36,211 nucleotides of DNA from Sandarakinorhabdus cyanobacteriorum. GTDB lineage: Bacteria > Pseudomonadota > Alphaproteobacteria > Sphingomonadales > Sphingomonadaceae. This document shows, one piece after another, positions 27,354 through 33,667 of this stretch (its first letter is position 1; every line of letters begins with the position of its first letter). The translations under genes and the position numbers were made by a program. The stretch is taken from NCBI RefSeq assembly GCF_002251755.1, contig NZ_NOXT01000091.1:1455-37665 (forward strand). The letters run 5' to 3'. The notes under the pieces are model-generated. The model was not told the DNA's origin. It did no database searches and saw nothing but the letters and a program-made list of their open reading frames with translations.

Positions 27354-27882
27354 GGGCGATTCGCCGGGCTGATTCGGCCTCCGGGCCATCGGTGTGCGTC
27401 AGCTTTGCCCAACCCGGCCGATGCTGCACCGCCGAAGTCGCCGGCGGCGGTAACGCAATGGCAAGGCCTGCTGCCTGCGCTGTCATCGCGCTGTCATCGC
27501 ACTGACACAAAAAATCCAATGACTTGGCTGTGATTCGAATGGCGAGAATCAGTTTCGCTTCGAAAATAAGAATTGTTTATCAATAGGTTGAGTGGCCTTC
27601 GAAGGAGAGTTTTCCACAGGCCTGTCAATCAAAAAATTTGGGTGTGGATCGAATTTGTTCGCTTGCCCGTGTCACAAAGCCGGGCTTATCTGGACCTCGG
27701 TTTGGACCGGTGGGCGCTATCAGCACCCCGGGTTTCCAGTCGAATGATGAATGTCTGCTGCGCCCTGCGTCTGGCGTGGTCGCCTTTTTGCGGCCTCGTG
27801 TGACCGGGTGCAGTGCGGGGGGGGCGTGACTGGCCCTTTGTTTGGGGCAGGGCCAGGGGCGGGGGCGATGGAAGGAATTTTT
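27354..27882 (+). promoter_or_regulatory. dnaA leader with AT-rich stretch and DnaA-box-like sites
   Basis: About 530 bases without a supported gene. An AT-rich stretch spans roughly 27505-27660. TTTTCCACA at 27610-27618 differs from the DnaA box TTATCCACA at one base. TGTGGATCG at 27643-27651 is a two-mismatch box on the other strand. The 11-mer GCTGTCATCGC occurs twice in tandem around 27479-27499. These features fit dnaA autoregulation and could also belong to a replication origin. The sequence alone cannot decide, since many alphaproteobacterial origins lie elsewhere. Confidence 0.4.
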
Positions 27883-29274
27883 GTGTCGGGCGCAGTTGCA
27901 TCTGCATCGTTGGGGTCGTCTGTCTTTGTGCCACCGTCCAATCCCGTCGATCCGGCGGTGCGGGAACTGTGGCAGCGCGTGCGCACGGCGCTGCGCCAGG
28001 AGGCTGGGGACCATGTGTTCGATGCCTGGCTGGCGCCGGTGGCCATCCTGGGCTGCGATGGCGATCTGGTGCGGCTGGCCGCGCCGTCGGCCTTTGATGC
28101 CGATTGGGTGAACAGCAATTATGGCGATTCGCTGCGCCGGCATTTCGCGGCCCAGAATCCGGCCCTGCGCCGGGTGAGCGTCACCGCAGCCGGCCCTGCC
28201 GCCTCGCCGGTGCCGTCGCGCGCCATGCCCCAGTCCGCGCCCAGCCAGCCGCTGCCGGTCGACGCCCGCTACAATTTTGACAATTTCATCGTCGGCAAGG
28301 CCAACGAGCTTGCCTACAACGCCGCCCTGACCATGGCCGAACCGGGTGCGCCAGGCTTCAACCCGCTGTTCCTGCATGGCGCCACCGGCCTTGGCAAAAC
28401 CCATCTGATGCACGCCATCGGCAATGCTTTCCTGGCCCGGCATCCCCAGGCCCGGGTGGCCTATCTGTCGGCCGAAAAATTCATGGTCGAATTCATGGCG
28501 GCGATGCGCGCCAAGGACACGATCAGCTTCAAGCAGCGGCTGCGCTCGGTCGATCTGTTGATGATCGACGATGTGCAGTTCATCGCCGGCAAGGATTCCA
28601 CCCAAGAGGAATTCTTCCACACGATGAACGAGATCATCGGCGCCGGCAAACGCCTGGTGATCACCGCCGATCGCAGCCCGCAAAATCTGGAAGGGATCCA
28701 GGAACGCATCCTGTCGCGCATGGCCTGGGGCCTGGTCGCCGATATCAATCCGGCCGATTACGAGCTGCGGCTGAACATCCTGCAGGCCAAGGTGGCGACG
28801 CTGGGCAACCGGGTGCAGGTGCCGGACGATGTGGTCGAATTCCTCGCCCGCAAGATCACCGCCAATGTGCGCGAGTTGGAAGGCGCCCTCAATCGGGTCA
28901 CGGCCTTTGCCCTCTTGATCGGCAAGCCGATCACGCTGGAATTCACCCGGGAGACGCTGGCCGATCTGCTGCGCGCCCACGAGAAGAAGCTGACCATCGA
29001 CGAGATCCAGCGCAAGGTGGCCGATTATTATGGCCTGCGCCTGGCGGACCTGCTGTCGGAACGCCGTGCCCGCGAGGTGGCCCGGCCGCGCCAGATCGCC
29101 ATGTATCTGGCCAAGAAGATGACGCCGCGCTCGCTGCCCGAAATCGGCCGCCGCTTTGGCAACCGCGATCACACCACGGTGATGCACGCGGTGAAGAAGG
29201 TCGAGGAACTGCGCGCCAAGGATCGCGAGATCGACAGCGATGTCGCCACCCTCGCCCGGCTGCTGGATGGCTGA
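27883..29274 (+). CDS. dnaA: Chromosomal replication initiator DnaA
   Basis: A 463-residue initiator. Domain I is at the N-terminus (AVRELWQRVRTALRQ, HVFDAWLAPV), followed by a Pro/Ser-rich linker. The AAA+ domain has Walker A GATGLGKTH near 166, Walker B LLMIDDVQF near 224, and RLVITADRSP. Domain IV has the DnaA signature helix-turn-helix (RQIAMYLAKKMTPRSLPEIGRRFGNRDHTTVMHAV). I chose the GTG at 27883 because GAAGGA lies six bases before it; an in-frame ATG at 27868 is the alternative and would add five residues. Its position after rpsT is typical for this group. Confidence 0.95.
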   Translation: MSGAVASASLGSSVFVPPSNPVDPAVRELWQRVRTALRQEAGDHVFDAWLAPVAILGCDGDLVRLAAPSAFDADWVNSNYGDSLRRHFAAQNPALRRVSVTAAGPAASPVPSRAMPQSAPSQPLPVDARYNFDNFIVGKANELAYNAALTMAEPGAPGFNPLFLHGATGLGKTHLMHAIGNAFLARHPQARVAYLSAEKFMVEFMAAMRAKDTISFKQRLRSVDLLMIDDVQFIAGKDSTQEEFFHTMNEIIGAGKRLVITADRSPQNLEGIQERILSRMAWGLVADINPADYELRLNILQAKVATLGNRVQVPDDVVEFLARKITANVRELEGALNRVTAFALLIGKPITLEFTRETLADLLRAHEKKLTIDEIQRKVADYYGLRLADLLSERRAREVARPRQIAMYLAKKMTPRSLPEIGRRFGNRDHTTVMHAVKKVEELRAKDREIDSDVATLARLLDG

Positions 29275-29325
29275 ATCAGCGCGTTGAGGCTTCCCAGCCG
29301 CCGGTTCCGCGCCTAACCGGGTGGG

Positions 29326-30210
29326 GTGGAACGCCTCAACCGCTCCGGCCCCTTCTGGTTCATCATCTCCTGCTGCGCCTTTGCGTCGATGTGGGTGATG
29401 ATCCGCTATGCCGCGCGCGATCTGCACAGTTTCGAGATTGTGTTCTTCCGCAATCTGTTCGGCCTGATGTTCCTGATGCCGATGATCCTGCGCAACCCCG
29501 GCCTCATCCGGCGGGACCGGGCCCGGGTGCATCTGGCCCGCGCCACCTCGGGCTTCATCGCCACCATGGGCACCTTCTATGCCGTGGCCAATGCGCCGCT
29601 GGCCGATACGCTGGCCATCAACTACACGGCGCCGCTGTTCGGCACGCTGGGGGCGGTGCTGGTGCTGGGCGAGCGCGTGCGCGCGCGGCGGTTGGTGGCG
29701 TTGGCGGTGGGCTTTGCCGGCATGCTGCTGGTGCTGCGGCCGGGCAGTGTGCCGATGACGCCGGGGATCATCGCCGCCATCATTTCGGCCGTCTCCACCG
29801 GCTATTCCATCGTTGCCATGCGCAGCCTGGTGGGGGTGGATGATCCCCGCGCCGTCGCCGCCTGGACCTTCATCCTGATCCTGGGGCCCAGCCTCGCCTG
29901 CGCGCTGTTCGTCTGGCGCCTGCCGCCGCAATCGGTCTGGGGCCTGTTGATTGCCATAGGCGCTGCCGCCGCCGTGGGGCAGATCACCCTCACCCGCGCC
30001 TTTTCCCTGTCGGAAGCCTCGGCCGTGCTGCCGCTGGATTTCGTCCGTTTCGGCCTGGTCACTGCGGCCGGCGTGCTGCTGTTTGATGAGCGTTATGATG
30101 CGTTCACACTGGCTGGTGGCGCGCTGATCCTTGGCTCCACCATCTATCTCGCCTTCCGCGAGGCGCAGCTGAAGCGCCAGGCGCGCCGCGACAGCCAGCC
30201 GCGAGGCTGA
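29326..30210 (+). CDS. EamA-family (DMT superfamily) transporter
   Basis: A 294-residue membrane protein with about ten hydrophobic helices in two similar halves, the EamA repeat. Seen are FRNLFGLMFLMPMIL, ATSGFIATMGTFYAVANAPLADTLAINYTAPLFGTLGAVLVLGE (the typical helix 3-4 stretch), and SEASAVLPLDFVRFGLVTAAGVLLFDE in the second half. Such proteins export metabolites or amino acids; the substrate cannot be read from sequence. The start GTG at 29326 gives the usual family N-terminus but has only a weak ribosome site. It follows dnaA by 51 bases with no terminator seen, so read-through is possible. Confidence 0.85.
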   Translation: MERLNRSGPFWFIISCCAFASMWVMIRYAARDLHSFEIVFFRNLFGLMFLMPMILRNPGLIRRDRARVHLARATSGFIATMGTFYAVANAPLADTLAINYTAPLFGTLGAVLVLGERVRARRLVALAVGFAGMLLVLRPGSVPMTPGIIAAIISAVSTGYSIVAMRSLVGVDDPRAVAAWTFILILGPSLACALFVWRLPPQSVWGLLIAIGAAAAVGQITLTRAFSLSEASAVLPLDFVRFGLVTAAGVLLFDERYDAFTLAGGALILGSTIYLAFREAQLKRQARRDSQPRG

Positions 30211-30276
30211 CGCTTTGGAAAGGTTGCAGCCGGCAGGGCCGCTGCCCATAAGCGGCCATCACCTGAATGGGAGGCA

Positions 30277-31059
30277 ATGATGAATCTGGAAGGCATGTCT
30301 GCGGTCGTCACCGGCGGCGCATCGGGTCTGGGCGCGGCGACCGCGCGCCTGTTGGCCAGCCATGGCGTCAAGGTCGCCATTTTCGACATGAACGCCGAGA
30401 AGGGCGAAGCGGTGGCGGCCGAGATCGGCGGCGTGTTCTGCAACGTCAATGTCACCAGCGACGAATCGGTGGATGCCGGCTTTGCCAAGGCCCGCGCCGC
30501 GATCGGCCAGGAACGCATCCTGATCAACTGCGCCGGCACCGGCAACGCGATCAAGACCGCCAGCCGCTCCAAGGAAGATGGCAGCATCAAGCATTTCCCC
30601 ATCGATGCCTTTGACCGCATCATCCAGATCAACCTGGTGGGCACGTTCCGCTGCATCGCCAAGTCGGCCGCCGGCATGCTGACCCTGCCGCCGATGGAGA
30701 ATGGGGAACGCGGCGCCATCGTCAACACCGCTTCGGTCGCCGCCGAGGATGGCCAGATCGGCCAGGCCGCCTATTCCGCCTCCAAGGGCGGTGTCGTCGG
30801 CATGACCCTGCCGATCGCCCGCGACCTGTCCAGCGAAGGCATCCGCGTCAACACCATCCTGCCCGGCATCTTCAACACCCCGCTGCTGCAGGGCGCGCCG
30901 GACAATGTGAAGGCCGCGCTGGGCGCCACCGTGCTGTTCCCCAAGCGGCTGGGCATTCCGGAGGAATATGCGAGCCTGGCGGTCGAGATGTGCCGCAACT
31001 CCTATTTCAACGGCGAGGATGTGCGCCTGGATGGCGGCATCCGGATGGCTCCGCGGTAA
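30277..31059 (+). CDS. Short-chain dehydrogenase, HSD10-like 3-hydroxyacyl-CoA dehydrogenase
   Basis: A 260-residue classical SDR. The cofactor loop is VTGGASGLGAAT, with Asp in VAIFDMN after strand two, which favours NAD over NADP. NCAG-type ILINCAGTG and the catalytic Ser (VNTASVAA) and YSASK are present. The pattern LPIARDLSSEGIRVNTILPGIFNTPLL resembles type-2 3-hydroxyacyl-CoA dehydrogenases (human HSD17B10 relatives), so a role in fatty-acid or branched-chain acyl-CoA breakdown is likely. GGGAGG precedes two adjacent ATGs (30277 and 30280), either of which may start. A composite hairpin element begins right after the stop. Confidence 0.88.
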   Translation: MMNLEGMSAVVTGGASGLGAATARLLASHGVKVAIFDMNAEKGEAVAAEIGGVFCNVNVTSDESVDAGFAKARAAIGQERILINCAGTGNAIKTASRSKEDGSIKHFPIDAFDRIIQINLVGTFRCIAKSAAGMLTLPPMENGERGAIVNTASVAAEDGQIGQAAYSASKGGVVGMTLPIARDLSSEGIRVNTILPGIFNTPLLQGAPDNVKAALGATVLFPKRLGIPEEYASLAVEMCRNSYFNGEDVRLDGGIRMAPR

Positions 31060-31114
31060 GCGGCGCGCAAATAGCGCAGCTATTTGCCGACTCGCTCGCG
31101 GCGGACGGCGAGCG

Positions 31115-31143
31115 AAAAGGGCGGGGCATTCCCCGCCCTTTTT
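31115..31143 (+). terminator. Intrinsic terminator of the SDR gene
   Basis: Arms AAAAGGGCGGGG (31115-31126) and CCCCGCCCTTTT (31131-31142) form a perfect 12-base stem with loop CATT, ending in a T run. It sits inside composite repeat copy A. Confidence 0.85.
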
Positions 31144-31154
31144 GACTCGTCCGA

Positions 31155-31173
31155 CCCCGGATCAGGTCCGGGG
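31155..31173. repeat. CCCCGGA-TCAGG-TCCGGGG palindrome
   Basis: A 7-base inverted repeat with a 5-base loop inside composite element A, absent from copy B, so it looks like an insertion. From memory, similar CCCCGGA/TCCGGGG palindromes are frequent between alphaproteobacterial genes. Confidence 0.55.
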
Positions 31174-31326
31174 CAGGCATTGTGGCTCCGCCACGCTCTT
31201 CCTTCCTTTTCTTCCTTCCACCCCAAGCGGACTCGGCGGCTTCGCCGCCGGCCGCGCCGGCCCGTCCCAATCCGCCAGCGCAGCCATTCATCAAAGCGCA
31301 ACCATCCTGGCGCCACAGTGGCGACC

Positions 31327-32205
31327 ATGAAGCACAGCCTCGCCCTTCTCGCCGCCATTGTGGCCAGCGCCGCCGCCGCCCAGACCCCGCCTGCCACCAT
31401 TGGCCAGCCGTTCATCCCCGCACCCTGGTGGATGAAGGACCCGGTGATCGCAGCCATGGGCCATGTCCGCACCGAGGTGCCGGCCAACCGCGCCGCCTTT
31501 GCCGCGCGCTTTTCGGTGGTGGGCAAGACCGCGGCCGATGCCACCACGGCCGCCACCGCCAAGGCGCGCGAGCTGGATGCGGCGCTGGCGGCGCTGGGCA
31601 AGGACAAGCTCAGGCTCACCACCAGCCTCGCCACCCGGCCGCTGTATGAACAATATCGCACCAGGGACGGGCAGATGCAGGAAAATGCCCGCGCCGATCA
31701 GATCGAAGCCTATGAGGTGACGGCAGTGCTGCAGGTGGAGGTGCGCGACACCGCCGTGCTGGAGCGTGCCTATCGCCTGAGCGTGGCCGCCCGCCCCTCG
31801 GCGATCGACCAGGTGCGCTACAGCCTCGATGAAAGCAACGAGTTGAAGACCTGGCTCTATGAAGCCGCCGTGAAGGATGCCGCGCGCCGCGCCCGGTTGG
31901 CCACCACCGCGGCCGGTGGCCGGCTGGGACCGGTGAAGGTGATCGATCCGAGCGGCGGGGTGTGCCAGACCCAGGTGCTGGCCGGCTGGCCCAGTTACGG
32001 CGCTGGCGGCCGGCCGCAGGATGTCGAGGCGCCAGCGTTCGAGGCGCGCGCCGCGATGGACATGCCGGCCCCCGCCGTGATGGCCCCGCCGCCGCCGCCC
32101 AGCCTCGAGAAAATGGCCGAGGCGGTGCAGGTGACACTGACCCCGCCGCTGTATCCGCTGAACGCCGAAGCCTGTGTGATCTACGGCCTGTCGCCGGCGC
32201 CGTGA
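31327..32205 (+). CDS. Exported SIMPL-domain (DUF541) protein
   Basis: A 292-residue protein from the ATG at 31327, chosen because it opens a signal peptide (MKHSLALLAAIVASAAAAQTPP). The open frame extends further upstream through a non-coding repeat. The SIMPL domain fills most of the protein: VRTEVPANRAAFAARFSVVGKTAADATTA, YEVTAVLQVEVRDTAVLERAY and YSLDESNELKTWLYEAAVKDAARRA. A proline-rich linker (PAPAVMAPPPPPS) precedes a short C-terminal beta segment. SIMPL proteins are periplasmic or outer-membrane-associated and linked to stress tolerance; the molecular role is unclear. The ribosome site is weak. Confidence 0.82.
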   Translation: MKHSLALLAAIVASAAAAQTPPATIGQPFIPAPWWMKDPVIAAMGHVRTEVPANRAAFAARFSVVGKTAADATTAATAKARELDAALAALGKDKLRLTTSLATRPLYEQYRTRDGQMQENARADQIEAYEVTAVLQVEVRDTAVLERAYRLSVAARPSAIDQVRYSLDESNELKTWLYEAAVKDAARRARLATTAAGGRLGPVKVIDPSGGVCQTQVLAGWPSYGAGGRPQDVEAPAFEARAAMDMPAPAVMAPPPPPSLEKMAEAVQVTLTPPLYPLNAEACVIYGLSPAP

Positions 32206-32271
32206 GGGGCCCCGTTGACGCTGGCCGAATGACGTATTAGCTTCCGATTCGGTTAGGGGAGAAGAGACGCA

Positions 32272-32451
32272 ATGGCCCACAAGTTCGAACTATATAAGGA
32301 CAAGGCCGGCGAGTATCGCGTGCGTTTCATGTACAACAGCGAGGTGATGTTCTCGACCCAGGGCTATTCGTCGAAAGCCTCGGCCGTGAACGCCATCGAG
32401 TCCATCAAGAAGAACGGCCCTGGCGCCCCGACCGTCGAGGCCGAAGGCTGA
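32272..32451 (+). CDS. DUF1508 (YegP-like) protein
   Basis: A 59-residue protein, MAHKFELYKDKAGEYRVRF, with SSKASAVNAIESIKKNGP. This matches the single-copy DUF1508 fold: a small beta-beta-alpha unit seen as a tandem pair in E. coli YegP. Start signals are AGGGGAGAAGAG upstream of the ATG. A strong terminator follows 50 bases later. Function unknown. Confidence 0.88.
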   Translation: MAHKFELYKDKAGEYRVRFMYNSEVMFSTQGYSSKASAVNAIESIKKNGPGAPTVEAEG

Positions 32452-32501
32452 GCGATAACCGGCTTGGCCGAAGGCTGATCCGATCAGCCTGATGAGGGCA
32501 G

Positions 32502-32539
32502 AGGCGGCGTTCCCACCGGAACGCCGCCTTTCCTTTTTT
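32502..32539 (+). terminator. Intrinsic terminator of the DUF1508 gene
   Basis: Arms AGGCGGCGTTCC (32502-32513) and GGAACGCCGCCT (32518-32529) form a perfect 12-base stem with loop CACC, followed by a T-rich run to 32539. Confidence 0.88.
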
Positions 32540-32558
32540 GGGCGTCTGGCCGGCAAGC

Positions 32559-32600
32559 ATCCTCTCCCTCTGGGGGAGGTGCCCGCAGGGCGGAGGGGGC
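32559..32600 (+). repeat. CCTCCCC-type palindromic repeat, copy 1
   Basis: Pattern: TCCTC then CCCTCTGGGGGAGG (hairpin 1), then GCCCGCAGGGC (hairpin 2), then GGAGGGGGC. The final GGAGGGGG can also pair with the first CCTCTCCC. It faces copy 2 in inverted orientation 41 bases away. Confidence 0.75.
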
Positions 32601-32641
32601 GCGCCGCCGGCCGTTCATCCCGTTATCTGGCCACTGTCGCA

Positions 32642-32690
32642 GCCCCCTCTGCCGCGCGGCGCTCGGCACCTCCCCCAGAAGGGGAGGATT
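32642..32690 (-). repeat. CCTCCCC-type palindromic repeat, copy 2
   Basis: Read on the minus strand: AATCCTCCCCTTCTGGGGGAGG, a GC-rich inner hairpin (GCCGAGCGCCGCGCGGC) and AGAGGGGGC. Same layout as copies 1 and 3, inverted relative to both. Confidence 0.75.
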
Positions 32691-32712
32691 TCAAGGGTTC
32701 GGGTGCGCTTGA

Positions 32713-32994
32713 TCAGAGCAGCGCGTTGATCGCCTGTGCCAGCCGCACGTCGCGCACGGAAAGGCCGCCGGCATCATGGGTGGTGAGCGCGATGTCCACC
32801 CGGTTCCACACATTGAACCATTCCGGGTGATGATCCTGGGCTTCGGCCAGCAGCGCCACGCGCGCCATGAAGCCCCAGGCCTGGTTGAAATCGGCAAAGG
32901 CAAAGCTGCGCTTCAGATGCTCCCCATCCAGCGTCCAGCCCGGCAATTGGGCGCCCAGCGCGGCGCGGGCGGCATCATCCAGTTTCTCGACCAT
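32713..32994 (-). CDS. phhB: Pterin-4a-carbinolamine dehydratase
   Basis: A 93-residue protein, [20 protein letters not shown], with the family motif [26 protein letters not shown]. The two adjacent histidines and the later THD histidine are the active-site residues. It dehydrates 4a-hydroxytetrahydrobiopterin, recycling the cofactor of aromatic amino acid hydroxylases. The ATG at 32994 gives the normal family length; the open frame continues upstream into the divergent gene. Starts of the two divergent genes are only 26 bases apart. No hydroxylase gene is in the window. Confidence 0.92.
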   Translation of the reverse strand: MVEKLDDAARAALGAQLPGWTLDGEHLKRSFAFADFNQAWGFMARVALLAEAQDHHPEWFNVWNRVDIALTTHDAGGLSVRDVRLAQAINALL

Positions 32995-33020
32995 GGCGGG
33001 GCTTCGTCCTATTGAGGGGC

Positions 33021-33413
33021 ATGATGTACGCCCCGTCCCTTGCCGATATCGAGGCGCTGGCACAAGCCGCCGTGGAGCGCCTGCCCGCGCTGTTCCGCCA
33101 GCATCTTGGCGCCGTCGTGCTGAAGGTGGAGGATTTCCCCGACGATGCGGTGATGGCGGAGATGGAGCTGGAAAGCCCGTGGGATCTGCTCGGCCTCTAT
33201 TGGGGCCGGCACGTGGGGATGAAGGGCGATGTGCCGTCAGGCGCGCTGCCCGACATGATCTTTCTCTATCGCCGGCCGCTGCTCGACCTTTGGGCCGAAG
33301 GCGGTGAGTCGCTGGAGGCCATCGTCACCCATGTGCTGGTGCACGAAGTGGGCCATCATTTCGGGCTGAGTGATGAGGAGATGGAGGCGATCGAGCGCAG
33401 CGCGGGAGCGTGA
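33021..33413 (+). CDS. Zincin-like metallopeptidase family protein (PF06262-like)
   Basis: A 130-residue protein with the zinc motif [14 protein letters not shown] near the C-terminus (HExxHH followed by GLSD), typical of a small family of predicted metallopeptidases. [15 protein letters not shown] and [12 protein letters not shown] also fit. Two adjacent ATGs (33021 and 33024) can start; GAGGGG spacing suits the second better, and a TTG at 33012 is also in frame. Cytosolic, no signal peptide. Substrate unknown. Confidence 0.85.
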   Translation: MMYAPSLADIEALAQAAVERLPALFRQHLGAVVLKVEDFPDDAVMAEMELESPWDLLGLYWGRHVGMKGDVPSGALPDMIFLYRRPLLDLWAEGGESLEAIVTHVLVHEVGHHFGLSDEEMEAIERSAGA

Positions 33414-33414
33414 C

Positions 33415-33462
33415 AATCCTCCCCCTCTGGGGGAGGTGGCGCGCGCAGCGCGACGGAGGGGG
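33415..33462 (+). repeat. CCTCCCC-type palindromic repeat, copy 3
   Basis: AATCCTCCCCCTCTGGGGGAGG (hairpin 1), GCGCGCGCAGCGCG (hairpin 2) and GGAGGGGGCC. Starts two bases after the zincin-gene stop codon. Same layout as copies 1 and 2. Confidence 0.78.
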
Positions 33463-33471
33463 CCGGCGCGC

Positions 33472-33667
33472 CGATTGGGGGGCGAGGCCGGCGCAGCCGC
33501 CGAGTATGCGCGGGGTGTGAAAGGGAAAAGAGGAAGGAAGGGCGCGGCGGAGCCGCGCCGTCGGACGCGTCAAAAAAGGCGGCCTTTTGGGGCCGCCTTT
33601 TTCGCTCGCCGTCCGTGCTTGTGCGAGTCGGTGGCTAACGCTGTGCGTTAGCCACGCGCCGAACTGC
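33472..33667 (-). repeat. Composite hairpin repeat, copy B, after the TonB-dependent receptor gene
   Basis: Read on the minus strand from the receptor stop: hairpin 1 (11-base arms, 33631-33655, loop ACA), spacer CGACTCGC then CGGACGGCGAGCGAAAAA, terminator hairpin (33572-33602), CGTCCGAC, hairpin 3 GGCGCGGC-TCC-GCCGCGCC (33541-33559), a CTTCCTTCC tract, then ACTCGGCGGCT and CCCAATC. The order matches copy A while the arms of each hairpin differ. Confidence 0.75.
33572..33602 (-). terminator. Intrinsic terminator of the TonB-dependent receptor gene
   Basis: On the minus strand AAAAAGGCGGCC and GGCCGCCTTTTT pair perfectly over 12 bases around loop CCAAAA, with a T run after. It lies inside composite repeat copy B, about 65 bases after the receptor stop. 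Confidence 0.85.

Larger units (their letters stand above)
31060..31273 (+). repeat. Composite hairpin repeat, copy A, after the SDR gene
   Basis: Begins at the SDR stop codon. In order it has hairpin 1 (GCAAATAGC-GCA-GCTATTTGC, 31067-31087), a conserved spacer CGACTCGC then CGGACGGCGAGCGAAAA, an intrinsic-terminator hairpin (31115-31143), CGTCCGAC, an inserted palindrome (31155-31173), hairpin 3 with loop TCC (31182-31194), a CTTCCTTCC tract, and a final GC-rich hairpin around ACTCGGCGGCT. The same order occurs on the other strand at 33472-33667 with different arm sequences. Confidence 0.75.

Noticed and set aside
27625-30249. An 874-codon open frame on the minus strand opposite dnaA and the EamA gene
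   Set aside because: It is antisense to two well-recognised genes; its His/Gln/Arg/Gly-rich translation is typical of a shadow of high-GC codon bias and matches no family.
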